This document shows, piece after piece, positions 10,239-17,643 of a DNA stretch of 32,417 nt. How positions within the stretch are numbered: position 1 is the first letter of the stretch; the number at the start of each line of letters is the position of its first letter. Under the pieces are notes generated by a model. That model worked only from the letters and a program-made list of their open reading frames with translations, had not been told where the DNA came from and did no database searches. Position numbers and translations under genes: made by a program. This DNA comes from JBGVSA01 sp041807905 (GTDB lineage: Bacteria; Pseudomonadota; Gammaproteobacteria; Burkholderiales; Rhodocyclaceae): contig NZ_JBGVSA010000032.1 in the NCBI RefSeq assembly GCF_041807905.1, forward strand, positions 1 to 32,417, in the 5' to 3' direction.

Positions 10239-10751
10239 ATGACGCAGCACAGTTCCGACAACCCCGATGCCGATGGACACGCTTTTCGGCGTGCGCTGGG
10301 CATGTTCGCCACCGGCATCACGGTCGTGACTGCGCTGAGCGAGGACGGTACGCCGGTCGGGCTGACCGTGAACTCATTCAACTCGGTTTCGCTGCATCCG
10401 CCGCTGGTGGTGTGGAGCCTGTCCAACCACGTTGGCATCCGTCGCGTGATGGAGCGGTGTTCACACTACGCCGTGAATGTGCTGGCGCATGACCAGGAAG
10501 CAGTTTCGCGGCGCTTCGCGGGCAAGGTTGGCGAGCGTTTTACGGGTCTGGCGTGGCACAAGGGCACGAGCGGCGCGCCACTGTTGCCCGGTTGCTGCGC
10601 GCATTTCGAAGTGCGCAACGTCAACCAGCATGAGGGCGGCGATCATCTCGTGTTCATCGGTGAGGTTGAGCGCTTCGAGCGCTTCGATCGCGAGCCGCTG
10701 GTCTATTTCCGGGGACGCTACCGTCAGTTGGCCGAGGGAGGCGATCGATGA
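10239..10751 (+). CDS. flavin reductase-like, FMN-binding protein
   Basis: A 170-residue protein of the flavin reductase (HpaC/RutF-like) family. The N-terminal FRRALGMFATGITVVTALSE is the conserved family opening. GLTVNSFNSVSLHPPLVVWS is the FMN-binding segment, and later FAVNVLAHDQ-like (YAVNVLAHDQEAVSRRFAGK) and GGDHLVFIGEVERFER are also typical. Such proteins use NAD(P)H to reduce free FMN or FAD for a partner monooxygenase, but no monooxygenase gene is adjacent, so the partner is unknown. ATG 10239 gives MTQHSSDNPDADGHAFRRAL; another ATG at 10206 is in frame but lies on top of the -10 box. The stop overlaps the hslR start (ATGA at 10748-10751). Confidence 0.88.
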   Translation: MTQHSSDNPDADGHAFRRALGMFATGITVVTALSEDGTPVGLTVNSFNSVSLHPPLVVWSLSNHVGIRRVMERCSHYAVNVLAHDQEAVSRRFAGKVGERFTGLAWHKGTSGAPLLPGCCAHFEVRNVNQHEGGDHLVFIGEVERFERFDREPLVYFRGRYRQLAEGGDR

Positions 10752-11128
10752 GCGAAGGCGTGCGGCTGGACAAATGGTTGTGGGCGGCGCGGTTCTTCAA
10801 GACACGCACACTGGCCACCGAGGCGGTCGAAGGCGGCCGTGTGCACGTCAACGGCGTGCGGGTGAAGCCGGCCAAGGACGTCAAGCCGGGCGACCGCGTC
10901 GAAGTCACCATGGCCGAGACACGCTGGGAGCTGATCGTGCGCGACCTGGCCGAAAAGCGCGGGCCGGCGACAGTGGCACGTACGCTCTACGAAGAAACCG
11001 AAGCCAGTCAGCGAGCCCGCGCCGAGCGCGCCGAGGCCCGGCGCGTACAGGCCGAGCCGGCCGACGATATTCGCGGACGTCCGACCAAACGGGATCGTCG
11101 CTCGCTGGACCGCTTTCGTCACAGCTAG
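10748..11128 (+). CDS. hslR: S4-domain RNA-binding heat shock protein 15
   Basis: A 126-residue S4-domain protein. VRLDKWLWAARFFKTRTLAT opens the S4 fold and GGRVHVNGVRVKPAKDVKPG completes it, followed by the Hsp15-specific RWELIVRDLAEKRGPATVAR and a basic C-terminal tail. Hsp15 binds 50S subunits that carry a stranded nascent peptidyl-tRNA after premature dissociation and helps recycle them. The start overlaps the flavin reductase stop by four bases, so it is translationally coupled to it. The gene converges on the AEC permease, whose stop is 8 bp away. Confidence 0.9.
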   Translation: MSEGVRLDKWLWAARFFKTRTLATEAVEGGRVHVNGVRVKPAKDVKPGDRVEVTMAETRWELIVRDLAEKRGPATVARTLYEETEASQRARAERAEARRVQAEPADDIRGRPTKRDRRSLDRFRHS

Positions 11129-11136
11129 GGCGGCGC

Positions 11137-12012
11137 TCAGTCCAGCGTCATCGCCAGCGCGATCGGCAAGAAGACCAGCGACAGTATGTTGCCGATGAGT
11201 ACGATCGAAGCGACCTTGTCGGGTTCCTGGTTGAAGCGCTCGGCAAAGATGTAGTTGAGCACGGCCGGCGGCATGGCGCCGTAAATTACCAGCAGGGCGA
11301 AATCCAGGCCCCGGATGCCCAACACGATCCCCACCAGCCACGACACCGCTGCGCCAAGCAGCGGACGCGCGATCGCGCCTGTCAGCCCGATCCGCCAGGA
11401 CGACAGTTCTGCCTCCGCCAGCCGCGCGCCGAGAGCGAAGAGCATCAGCGGGATGGCGATATCGCCCAGCATCTTTATCGCCATGAGCAACGGCGGCCAC
11501 ACCACCCAACCCATGAGCGAGACGATCGCTCCCGCGATGGTTGCGAAAACCAGCGGCAAGCGCCAGATCATCAGCAAGCGTGCCTGGCGGTCGAGCAGCC
11601 AGCCGCCAAAGACAAAGTGCAGCGAGGTGGAGATGACGAACAGCACCACCGCCGAAGGCAGCGCTGCATCGCCGAACGCCAGTACGGCGAGAGGAATGCC
11701 CAGGTTGCCGGAATTGCCGAACATCAGCGGCGGCAATAGCGTTTTGAGGTCCACACGCGCCGCGCGGGCCACCGCGAGGCCAGCGATGCCGGAGAGTGCC
11801 ACCACCACCAGCATCGCCAGCGCCAACGTGCGGTGCGCGGCGAGATCGAAATCCTTGCCTGCCAGCACGGCAAAGGACAAGGCAGGTGCGAACACGTCCA
11901 TGGTGAGACGGTTGGCGTGAGAGAGGTCGGGACGGTGGTGGCGTGCGACGAAATAACCGACGGCCGCGATGGCGAACATCGGGAAGAGAATCGAGATGAT
12001 GCGTTCAAGCAT
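11137..12012 (-). CDS. AEC-family (auxin efflux carrier-like) permease
   Basis: A 291-residue inner-membrane protein with about ten hydrophobic segments. MLERIISILFPMFAIAAVGY and LMFGNSGNLGIPLAVLAFGD (a conserved GNxGNLGxP-type discontinuous helix) together with VLIGNILSLVFLPIALAMTL identify the auxin efflux carrier (AEC/BASS-like) fold. Bacterial members include malonate and malate carriers, but many are of unknown substrate. The frame extends upstream to 12162, but that region overlaps hslU; ATG 12012 gives the family N-terminus. A CATAAT box ends 7 nt before that ATG. It converges on hslR. Confidence 0.87.
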   Translation of the reverse strand: MLERIISILFPMFAIAAVGYFVARHHRPDLSHANRLTMDVFAPALSFAVLAGKDFDLAAHRTLALAMLVVVALSGIAGLAVARAARVDLKTLLPPLMFGNSGNLGIPLAVLAFGDAALPSAVVLFVISTSLHFVFGGWLLDRQARLLMIWRLPLVFATIAGAIVSLMGWVVWPPLLMAIKMLGDIAIPLMLFALGARLAEAELSSWRIGLTGAIARPLLGAAVSWLVGIVLGIRGLDFALLVIYGAMPPAVLNYIFAERFNQEPDKVASIVLIGNILSLVFLPIALAMTLD

Positions 12013-12018
12013 CCACCC

Positions 12019-12024
12019 ATTATG
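12019..12024 (-). promoter_or_regulatory. putative -10 box of the AEC permease
   Basis: CATAAT on the reverse strand, with its last base 7 nt from the A of the ATG at 12012, the same geometry as mutY and ybgC. Confidence 0.4.
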
Positions 12025-12059
12025 CCGCCAGCGTGGCGGGCGGGCTGTCAGGGAATGTC

Positions 12060-12085
12060 CGGGCGGCAGCCTCGGCCGCCGCCCG
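12060..12085 (-). terminator. GC-rich hairpin just after hslU
   Basis: CGGGCGGC (12060-12067) pairs perfectly with GCCGCCCG (12078-12085) around a 10-nt loop, 6 bp beyond the hslU stop. No T-run follows in the hslU direction, so it is not a textbook intrinsic terminator. Confidence 0.5.
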
Positions 12086-12091
12086 TATGCG

Positions 12092-13423
12092 TCAGAGAAT
12101 GAAGCGGGCCAGATCTTCGCGCTGTGATAGCACGCCGAGTCGGCTATCGACATACGCGCCATCGACCAGCACCGCGCCCAGTCCAGGCTGGCCAGCGTCG
12201 AAGGCGACTTCTTCGAGGAGCTTTTCCATCACCGTGTAGAGACGACGCGCGCCGATATTCTCGGTCTTCTCATTCACGCTGAAAGCGATCTCGGCGAGCC
12301 GGCGGATGCCATCCGGCTGGAACGTCACCGTGACGCCATCTGTGGCAAGGAGCGCTTCGTACTGGCGCGTGAGGCAGGCGTCGGTACTGGTGAGGATGCG
12401 TTCGAAGTCTTCCACCGACAGCGATTCGAGTTCGACGCGGATCGGAAAACGCCCCTGTAGTTCGGGGATCAGATCGCTCGGCTTCGACAGGTGGAACGCG
12501 CCGCTGGCGATGAACAGAATGTGGTCGGTCTTGATCATGCCGTACTTGGTGCTGACCGTGGTGCCTTCGACCAGCGGCAGCAGATCGCGCTGCACGCCCT
12601 GGCGCGAGACATCCGCGCCTTGCGCGTCCGAGCGCGAGGCGATCTTGTCGATTTCGTCCAGGAAGACGATGCCGTTCTGCTCGACCGCAGTCACGGCTTC
12701 GGTCTTGAGCTCTTCGTCATTGACCAGACGTGCGGCTTCTTCATCCGCAAGCAGCTTGAGCGCGTCGGCGATCTTCATCTTGCGCAATTTCTTACGGCCC
12801 TGTCCCATGTTCTGGAACATGCCCTGGATTTGCTGCGTGAGTTCCTCCATGCCCGGAGGCGCAAAGATCTCGGCCGTCGCGCCCATTTGCGCTACCTCGA
12901 CTTCGATTTCTTTGTCATCGAGTTCGCCTTCGCGCAGGCGCTTGCGGAATTTCTGGCGCGTGCCCGTCTCATCCGTTGCCTGCGGTTCGGCAGAGAAGCC
13001 TACCGGTCGCGCGGGTGGCAGCAGCACATCGAGCACGCGGTCTTCGGCCGCATCCAGCGCGCGGTCGCGCACGCGGCGCATGGCGTGCGAGCGCGCTTCT
13101 TTTACGGCGATCTCCATGAGGTCGCGGATGATCGTGTCGACGTCGCGGCCGACGTAGCCGACCTCGGTGAACTTGGTCGCTTCGACCTTGATGAAGGGGG
13201 CATTGGCCAGGCGTGCCAGACGGCGCGCGATCTCGGTCTTGCCCACGCCGGTCGGGCCGATCATCAGGATGTTCTTCGGCGTGATCTCGGCCTGCAGCGG
13301 CTCGGCCACCCGGGAGCGCCGCCAGCGGTTGCGAAGGGCCACGGCCACGGCGCGCTTGGCGCGATCCTGGCCGACGATGTGCTTGTCCAGTTCGGAGACG
13401 ATCTCCGGGGGCGTCATGTTCAT
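12092..13423 (-). CDS. hslU: HslU, ATPase subunit of the HslVU protease
   Basis: A 443-residue AAA+ unfoldase that forms a hexamer, unfolds substrates with ATP and feeds them into HslV. The N-terminus MNMTPPEIVSELDKHIVGQD is characteristic. Walker A is GPTGVGKT at residues 56-63, Walker B is GIVFLDEIDKIA, and between them lies the HslU-specific I domain (from about 110 to 240), including VEVAQMGATAEIF. The arginine-rich sensor region TENIGARRLYTVMEKLLEEV and the C-terminal DLARFIL tail that docks into HslV are present. Length matches the family. It lies 68 bp after hslV on the same strand and is separated from it by a very GC-rich palindrome. Confidence 0.97.
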   Translation of the reverse strand: MNMTPPEIVSELDKHIVGQDRAKRAVAVALRNRWRRSRVAEPLQAEITPKNILMIGPTGVGKTEIARRLARLANAPFIKVEATKFTEVGYVGRDVDTIIRDLMEIAVKEARSHAMRRVRDRALDAAEDRVLDVLLPPARPVGFSAEPQATDETGTRQKFRKRLREGELDDKEIEVEVAQMGATAEIFAPPGMEELTQQIQGMFQNMGQGRKKLRKMKIADALKLLADEEAARLVNDEELKTEAVTAVEQNGIVFLDEIDKIASRSDAQGADVSRQGVQRDLLPLVEGTTVSTKYGMIKTDHILFIASGAFHLSKPSDLIPELQGRFPIRVELESLSVEDFERILTSTDACLTRQYEALLATDGVTVTFQPDGIRRLAEIAFSVNEKTENIGARRLYTVMEKLLEEVAFDAGQPGLGAVLVDGAYVDSRLGVLSQREDLARFIL

Positions 13424-13456
13424 GGTCGTGCCTGCTGCGAAAGAGGGGGATGCGTG

Positions 13457-13478
13457 GCGCGCGCGCGGGCGCGCGCCG
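13457..13478 (-). repeat. perfect GC-only inverted repeat between hslV and hslU
   Basis: Nine bases (GGCGCGCGC) pair with GCGCGCGCC around a 4-nt loop. It lies between the hslV stop and the hslU start and could form a stable mRNA hairpin that sets the HslV:HslU ratio or protects the hslV 3' end. The alternating CG tract is also Z-DNA-prone. Confidence 0.6.
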
Positions 13479-13491
13479 TGTTCGACTCAGA

Positions 13492-14028
13492 TCAGTCCAG
13501 CGTCTCGATGGTGTGACTCTGATTGGTATAGATGCAAAGATCGCCGGCAATGGCGAGCGATTTCTTGACGACTTCAATGGGCGCCAGATCGGTATTCTCG
13601 ATCAATGCGCGCGCGGCCGACTGAGCGTAGGCCCCGCCGCTACCGATGGCGACGATGCCCTGTTCGGGTTCGAGCACATCGCCGTTGCCGGTGATGATGA
13701 GCGAATGGTCGCGGTCCGCGACGGCGAGCATCGCCTCCAGCCGGCGCAGCATGCGGTCGGTGCGCCAATCCTTGGCGAGTTCGACTGCGCTACGCAGAAG
13801 ATTGCCTTGATGTTTTTCGAGTTTGCCTTCGAACCGTTCGAACAGCGTGAAGGCGTCGGCCGTGCCGCCAGCGAAACCGGCCAGGATCTGGTCCTGGTAG
13901 AGGCGCCGCACTTTGCGCGCGGTGGCTTTCACGACGATGTTGCCGAGCGTGACCTGTCCGTCACCGCCGAGCGCTACCGAGCGCCCGCGCCGCACCGACA
14001 GGATGGTTGTACCGTGATATTGCTCCAT
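13492..14028 (-). CDS. hslV: HslV, peptidase subunit of the HslVU protease
   Basis: A 178-residue proteasome-like threonine peptidase. MEQYHGTTILSVRR is the expected N-terminus; the propeptide MEQYHG is removed so that T7 becomes the nucleophile. GDGQVTLGNIVVKATARKVR and ILAGFAGGTADAFTLFERFE (carrying the GFAG substrate-binding turn) are conserved. The C-terminal NQSHTIETLD is family-typical. It assembles as a two-ring dodecamer with HslU. The Shine-Dalgarno AAGGA lies about 5 nt before the ATG. It follows the STAS protein gene by 37 bp and may be read from that transcript; I see no clear sigma-32 promoter in the gap. Confidence 0.97.
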   Translation of the reverse strand: MEQYHGTTILSVRRGRSVALGGDGQVTLGNIVVKATARKVRRLYQDQILAGFAGGTADAFTLFERFEGKLEKHQGNLLRSAVELAKDWRTDRMLRRLEAMLAVADRDHSLIITGNGDVLEPEQGIVAIGSGGAYAQSAARALIENTDLAPIEVVKKSLAIAGDLCIYTNQSHTIETLD

Positions 14029-14065
14029 GGTGTCCTTCCGAGCGCTTGGAAACCGCTTTGGGTTC

Positions 14066-15244
14066 TCAACGGCGCGAAAGTTCGATCCGTGCCACCTGAT
14101 CGATGCCCATTACACGCATCAGCGCGGCGACCATGGCATTGACGCCACGGATTTCGACTTTCTTGCCCTGAGTCTGGAATTGGGCGAATTGATTGAACAA
14201 TGCGCCCGCGCTGACGAATTCAAGCCTGTTGAGCGCCCGTGCGTCGATATCGACGAGTTCGCGCTCATGTGCATAAGCCACGAGGCGGCGCAGGGTTTCG
14301 GTCTGGCTGTTGCTGGACAGCGTGCCTTCCAGCGCAAACCCGCCAGCGGGTTCTTCGACACGAGGCTCGAAGCCGCCTGTGTCGGTTAGCCCGCTAGTGT
14401 CCGTCATGCTGGCGGGCTCGGGAATTTCGAACGAAGGGGGCGACTCTTCGAAGGTGATCGCATAATCCAGCGCGATTTCGTCGAAGCGATCCTGGTTGCC
14501 AAGTTGCTGCAACAAGGCCAGCGCCAGCAGCCAGAACGGGGCGTGTTCCTTTTCGCCGACCTTGAGTCTCGGCTCGACCAGCGTCAGTGCATTCTGAGCG
14601 CCCAGCAACGTCACACGCGTGCGACTGCGCTTGAGGTCGGTGACGACTTCCATCAACAGGGCCGCGCCCGCCTCATCGATGCCGCGCAAGCGCGACATAT
14701 CGATACGCAATTTGCCGGCCTTGGCGCCGATGCGAGCGTATTGCTCAAACTGGCTGCGGGCATTGGCGCTCAGCGTGCCAGTAAGGTTCACTGCCGGGGA
14801 TGACTCCCGCACAGGCGCCGTCACAACGGGTTCTGCCTCGCCCCACAGGGGAGGCGAAATTTCGAATTGCTGCGCAAAGCCCACGGCGCGCGTGTCGAAC
14901 GCCTCTTTATTGCCGGTCAGCCGATAGAGGTCGAGCAGCATGCGCCACAGGCCTTCGCCGGCGCGGCCGCCGGCAGCGTCGATCGCCTGTTCGAGCACGA
15001 CGCGGGCCGGTTCATCGTTGGCGTTGGCGTAGAGGACGGCGGCTTCTTCGACGGCGGCGTTGTCATCGAGCCCTGAATCCGAAACCTGGATGCTTTCGGC
15101 TGCCTGGGCCAGCGCGGAGCGGCCACTGTCGCCATGGGGAAAATCGAGGATGGAGTTGCCATCCGGCTTGCCTCCCGCGCGCTCATCCGCAGCCGAGTGG
15201 GCGTCGGAGTCGGAAGGCTTCTTGCCGAAGAAGGGGATCACCAT
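14066..15244 (-). CDS. protein with two tandem helical-plus-STAS modules
   Basis: A 392-residue cytosolic protein with no signal peptide or membrane helix. It contains an internal duplication. A helical segment at 99-134 (LWRMLLDLYRLTGNKEAFDT, ending FEISPPLW) resembles one at 237-272 (FWLLALALLQQLGNQDRFDE, ending FEESPPSF). Each precedes a STAS-like domain at about 152-225 (VNLTGTLSANARSQF, then RIDMSRLRGIDEAGAALLME) and 302-392 (FALEGTLSSNSQTETL, then VDIDARALNRLEFVSAGALF). The N-terminal 90 residues are acidic and poorly ordered, with a short helical segment. STAS domains bind nucleotides or partner proteins; neither copy shows the phosphorylatable serine context I would need to call an anti-sigma antagonist. 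Function unknown. ATG 15244 gives MVIPFFGKKP. hslV follows on the same strand. Confidence 0.8.
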   Translation of the reverse strand: MVIPFFGKKPSDSDAHSAADERAGGKPDGNSILDFPHGDSGRSALAQAAESIQVSDSGLDDNAAVEEAAVLYANANDEPARVVLEQAIDAAGGRAGEGLWRMLLDLYRLTGNKEAFDTRAVGFAQQFEISPPLWGEAEPVVTAPVRESSPAVNLTGTLSANARSQFEQYARIGAKAGKLRIDMSRLRGIDEAGAALLMEVVTDLKRSRTRVTLLGAQNALTLVEPRLKVGEKEHAPFWLLALALLQQLGNQDRFDEIALDYAITFEESPPSFEIPEPASMTDTSGLTDTGGFEPRVEEPAGGFALEGTLSSNSQTETLRRLVAYAHERELVDIDARALNRLEFVSAGALFNQFAQFQTQGKKVEIRGVNAMVAALMRVMGIDQVARIELSRR

Positions 15245-15556
15245 ATGGTTCTACTCTTGGCGAGTGCGCCGGAAGGGTCGGAGCCTGGTCTCGCAACCAT
15301 ACGCCCTACCTTCAGCGGGCGACGCATCGCATCGCTCTCATGGAGCCGCATACGCGGCCTTGTTGCCCCGCGATGGAGCCTGTCCTGCCGGACGATGCTG
15401 CCAGGGCGATAGGCGCTGCGCTTGTTTGTTCGTGCTTTGCAGGCGCGCGCGGCCCGCATGGACACAGGTTGGTTTATTTCCGGCCTGGCGGCTGTGACAA
15501 CCCGCACGCCGGCCGAGTACTGCCCTTCGGCAGTACTCGTTGCCCGGTTGCCGAGC
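15245..15556. other. 312-bp gap between dksA and the STAS protein gene
   Basis: No credible gene is visible in either direction. The gap holds the perfect hairpin at 15515-15538 near the dksA end and presumably the promoter of the STAS gene, for which I see only a poor TAGAAC candidate near the start codon. Confidence 0.5.
15515..15538 (-). terminator. perfect 10-bp hairpin downstream of dksA
   Basis: GAGTACTGCC and GGCAGTACTC enclose a 4-nt loop, 18 bp beyond the dksA stop. There is no T-run after it, but its position and perfect stem suggest it forms the dksA mRNA 3' end. Confidence 0.6.
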
Positions 15557-15964
15557 TCAGTCGGCGAACATCTTCTGCATGCGTTCCCGACGGGTCTGCG
15601 CTTCGACCGACAGGGTCGCCGTCGGACGGGCCAGCAAACGGGCCAGCCCGATCGGCTCGCCGGTCTCTTCGCAGTAGCCGTAGGATTCGTCAGTGATCCG
15701 GACCAGTGCCTGGTCGATCTTCTTGAGCAATTTCCGTTCGCGGTCACGGGTGCGGAGTTCAAGCGCGTGTTCTTCTTCCACCGTGGCCCGGTCAGCCGGG
15801 TCGGCAACGGTTTCCTGTTCGCGCATGTGTTCGACGGTTTCGTCGACCTTCTGCTGGAGCTCCTCCCGCATTTGCGTCAGCCGCTCGCGGAAGAACTGCA
15901 ACTGCTCCGCATTCATGTACTCGGATTCGGGCATCGCCAGAAGCTTGGCTTCGGTTAGCGCCAT
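15557..15964 (-). CDS. dksA: DksA, RNA polymerase-binding ppGpp cofactor, zinc-site variant
   Basis: A 135-residue regulator that enters the RNA polymerase secondary channel and with ppGpp controls rRNA and amino-acid promoters. The coiled-coil tip carries the DxxDxA motif (DPADRA, D55/D58/A60), which is the catalytic-like tip of DksA. The globular domain normally has four zinc cysteines; here only C98 remains, and the other three positions are T101, S119 and A122 (CEETGEPIG ... TLSVEAQ). The fold must therefore be stable without zinc. This variant is known in some alpha- and betaproteobacteria. I chose ATG 15964 over ATG 15979 because GGGGGAG sits at Shine-Dalgarno distance before it. A TATAGT box lies at 15989-15994. 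Confidence 0.93.
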   Translation of the reverse strand: MALTEAKLLAMPESEYMNAEQLQFFRERLTQMREELQQKVDETVEHMREQETVADPADRATVEEEHALELRTRDRERKLLKKIDQALVRITDESYGYCEETGEPIGLARLLARPTATLSVEAQTRRERMQKMFAD

Positions 15965-15988
15965 GGAGAACTCCCCCATCAGTGGTTC

Positions 15989-15994
15989 ACTATA
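15989..15994 (-). promoter_or_regulatory. putative -10 box of dksA
   Basis: TATAGT on the reverse strand, 25 nt upstream of the dksA start at 15964, giving a leader of about 18 nt that contains the GGGGGAG ribosome-binding site. Confidence 0.4.
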
Positions 15995-16100
15995 AGACCC
16001 GGCATTCTGCCGCAGTCGCGTCGGCTTTCACAGTCCCCGTAAACGGCGATTGCCGGCCCGGGTTAAGCGCAACATGCAATATATGGGCAAATCCGCAAAG

Positions 16101-16106
16101 TACAAT
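16101..16106 (+). promoter_or_regulatory. putative -10 box of the tol-pal operon
   Basis: TACAAT ends 7 nt before the A of the ybgC ATG at 16113. Transcription from it would start at or next to the start codon. A convincing -35 is not visible. Confidence 0.4.
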
Positions 16107-16112
16107 AGGCGG

Positions 16113-16541
16113 ATGACTGACAGCCACATACCGAAACAACGCGTCCACGAGTGGCCGGTACGTGTTTACTATGAAGATACCGACGCCGCCGGCGTTGTGT
16201 ATTACGCCAATTACCTGCGTTTTTGCGAGCGGGCCCGAACCGAATGGCTGCGCGCGCTCAACTTTCATCAGCAACAACTGATGCGCGACGAGGGCCTCGC
16301 TTTCGTCGTCACTCGCGTCGAGGCCGACTACCTCAAGGGCGCGGAACTCGATGATGCACTGACGGTCTGCTCGACGATTGACTCGATCGGACGTGTCAGC
16401 CTGTGTTTCAAACAGAGGATAATGCGCGACCAACAGACCCTGTTCGTCGCCAGCGTCACCATTGCGTGCGTGGATTGGGCCCGCCGCCGACCGGCGCGCT
16501 TGCCGGAAAAACTCAAGAACCTTCTGGAACCCCCTGAATGA
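16113..16541 (+). CDS. ybgC: YbgC, acyl-CoA thioesterase of the Tol-Pal cluster
   Basis: A 142-residue hot-dog-fold thioesterase. VRVYYEDTDAAGVVYYANYL contains the catalytic aspartate of the 4HBT/YbgC family, followed by FCERARTEWL. In E. coli YbgC hydrolyses acyl-CoAs and associates with phospholipid-synthesis enzymes; its link to Tol-Pal function is conserved gene order rather than a known mechanism. The frame extends upstream to 16050, but ATG 16113 places the family core correctly, giving MTDSHIPKQRVHEWPVRVYY. The stop overlaps the tolQ ATG by four bases. It opens the tol-pal operon. Confidence 0.92.
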   Translation: MTDSHIPKQRVHEWPVRVYYEDTDAAGVVYYANYLRFCERARTEWLRALNFHQQQLMRDEGLAFVVTRVEADYLKGAELDDALTVCSTIDSIGRVSLCFKQRIMRDQQTLFVASVTIACVDWARRRPARLPEKLKNLLEPPE

Positions 16542-17215
16542 ACGTCACCCAAGACCTGTCCATCCTCAGCCTCATCGCCAATGCCAGCGTGGTGGTGAAG
16601 ATCGTCATGGCTATCCTGCTGGCCCTGTCTTTCATGTCCTGGTACTGGATTTTCCGCAAAGGCTTTGCCATCCGTCAGGCCGGCCGTCGCACCAGCGAAT
16701 TCGAGCACCAGTTCTGGAGCGGTGGCGAACTGGCCCAGCTCTATCGAGGCGTGGCGGGAGACCGCGGCGGCGCCGGGCAACTTGCCCGCATCTTCGAAGC
16801 AGGCTATCGCGAATTTTCCAAGCTGCGCGGGCAGCCAAAGCTCGAAGCCTCCGACATCATCGATGGTTCGCGCCGCGCCATGCGCGCCACCTACCAGCGT
16901 GAGCTGGATGATCTCGAAGCCCACCTGGCATTTCTGGCTTCGGTCGGCTCGGTCAGTCCCTATGTCGGCCTGTTCGGCACGGTCTGGGGGATCATGAATG
17001 CCTTCCGCGGGCTCGGAGATGTCGGCACGGCGACCCTGGCCCACGTGGCCCCGGGCATCGCCGAAGCCCTGGTGGCAACGGCCATCGGCCTGTTCGCGGC
17101 CATTCCCGCCGTGGTCGCCTACAACCGCTACGCCCACGATCTGGACCGCCTGGCGATCCGCTTCGAGAGTTTCATGGAGGAGTTCTCCAACATCCTCCAG
17201 CGCCAGCTCCGCTGA
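16538..17215 (+). CDS. tolQ: TolQ, proton channel subunit of the Tol-Pal motor
   Basis: A 225-residue inner-membrane protein of the MotA/TolQ/ExbB family. Three membrane helices are visible: LIANASVVVKIVMAILLALS near the N-terminus, then after a long cytoplasmic segment FLASVGSVSPYVGLFGTVWG and LVATAIGLFAAIPAVVAYNR. The second and third helices carry the conserved G and T/P residues of the proton pathway. With TolR it uses the proton motive force to energise TolA, which pulls on Pal and TolB during outer-membrane constriction. Coupled to ybgC by an ATGA overlap, with tolR following after 12 bp. Confidence 0.96.
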   Translation: MNVTQDLSILSLIANASVVVKIVMAILLALSFMSWYWIFRKGFAIRQAGRRTSEFEHQFWSGGELAQLYRGVAGDRGGAGQLARIFEAGYREFSKLRGQPKLEASDIIDGSRRAMRATYQRELDDLEAHLAFLASVGSVSPYVGLFGTVWGIMNAFRGLGDVGTATLAHVAPGIAEALVATAIGLFAAIPAVVAYNRYAHDLDRLAIRFESFMEEFSNILQRQLR

Positions 17216-17227
17216 GGAAGTGCCACG

Positions 17228-17635
17228 ATGAGACAACGCCGCCTCATGAACCAGATCAACGTCGTGCCGTACATCGACGTGATGCTGGTGCTGCTGGTGA
17301 TCTTCATGGTCACCGCGCCGATGCTGCCGACCGGTACGGTCGACGTGCCAAGCGTGGCCAAGGCCTCCCAAGCCAAGCTGCCGCCGCTTGAAGTGGTGGT
17401 CAAGTCGGCAGATGAACTGCAGATGCGCGATCGCTCCAAGACCGAGACGCTGACGAGCGTCTCCAAGAACGACCTCGTCGCCCGGCTGCGCGATGCGCAG
17501 GCTTCCAACCCCGACCAGCCGGTTGTCATTGCCGCCGACAAGAACGTTCGCTACGACGCTGTCATGCAGGTCATGGATCTGCTGCAACGGAACCAGATCT
17601 CGAAAGTCGGCCTGCTGGTGCGGCCGGCGCAATAG
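17228..17635 (+). CDS. tolR: TolR, stator-associated subunit of the Tol-Pal motor
   Basis: A 135-residue protein with one membrane helix, NQINVVPYIDVMLVLLVIFM, which contains the essential aspartate of the ExbD/TolR family (D in VPYIDVML). The periplasmic part ends in VVIAADKNVRYDAVMQVMDL and GLLVRPAQ, the usual domain III. It follows tolQ closely and is followed 8 bp later by tolA. The short cytoplasmic MRQRRLMNQ start is normal. Confidence 0.96.
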   Translation: MRQRRLMNQINVVPYIDVMLVLLVIFMVTAPMLPTGTVDVPSVAKASQAKLPPLEVVVKSADELQMRDRSKTETLTSVSKNDLVARLRDAQASNPDQPVVIAADKNVRYDAVMQVMDLLQRNQISKVGLLVRPAQ

Positions 17636-17643
17636 GACGCAGC

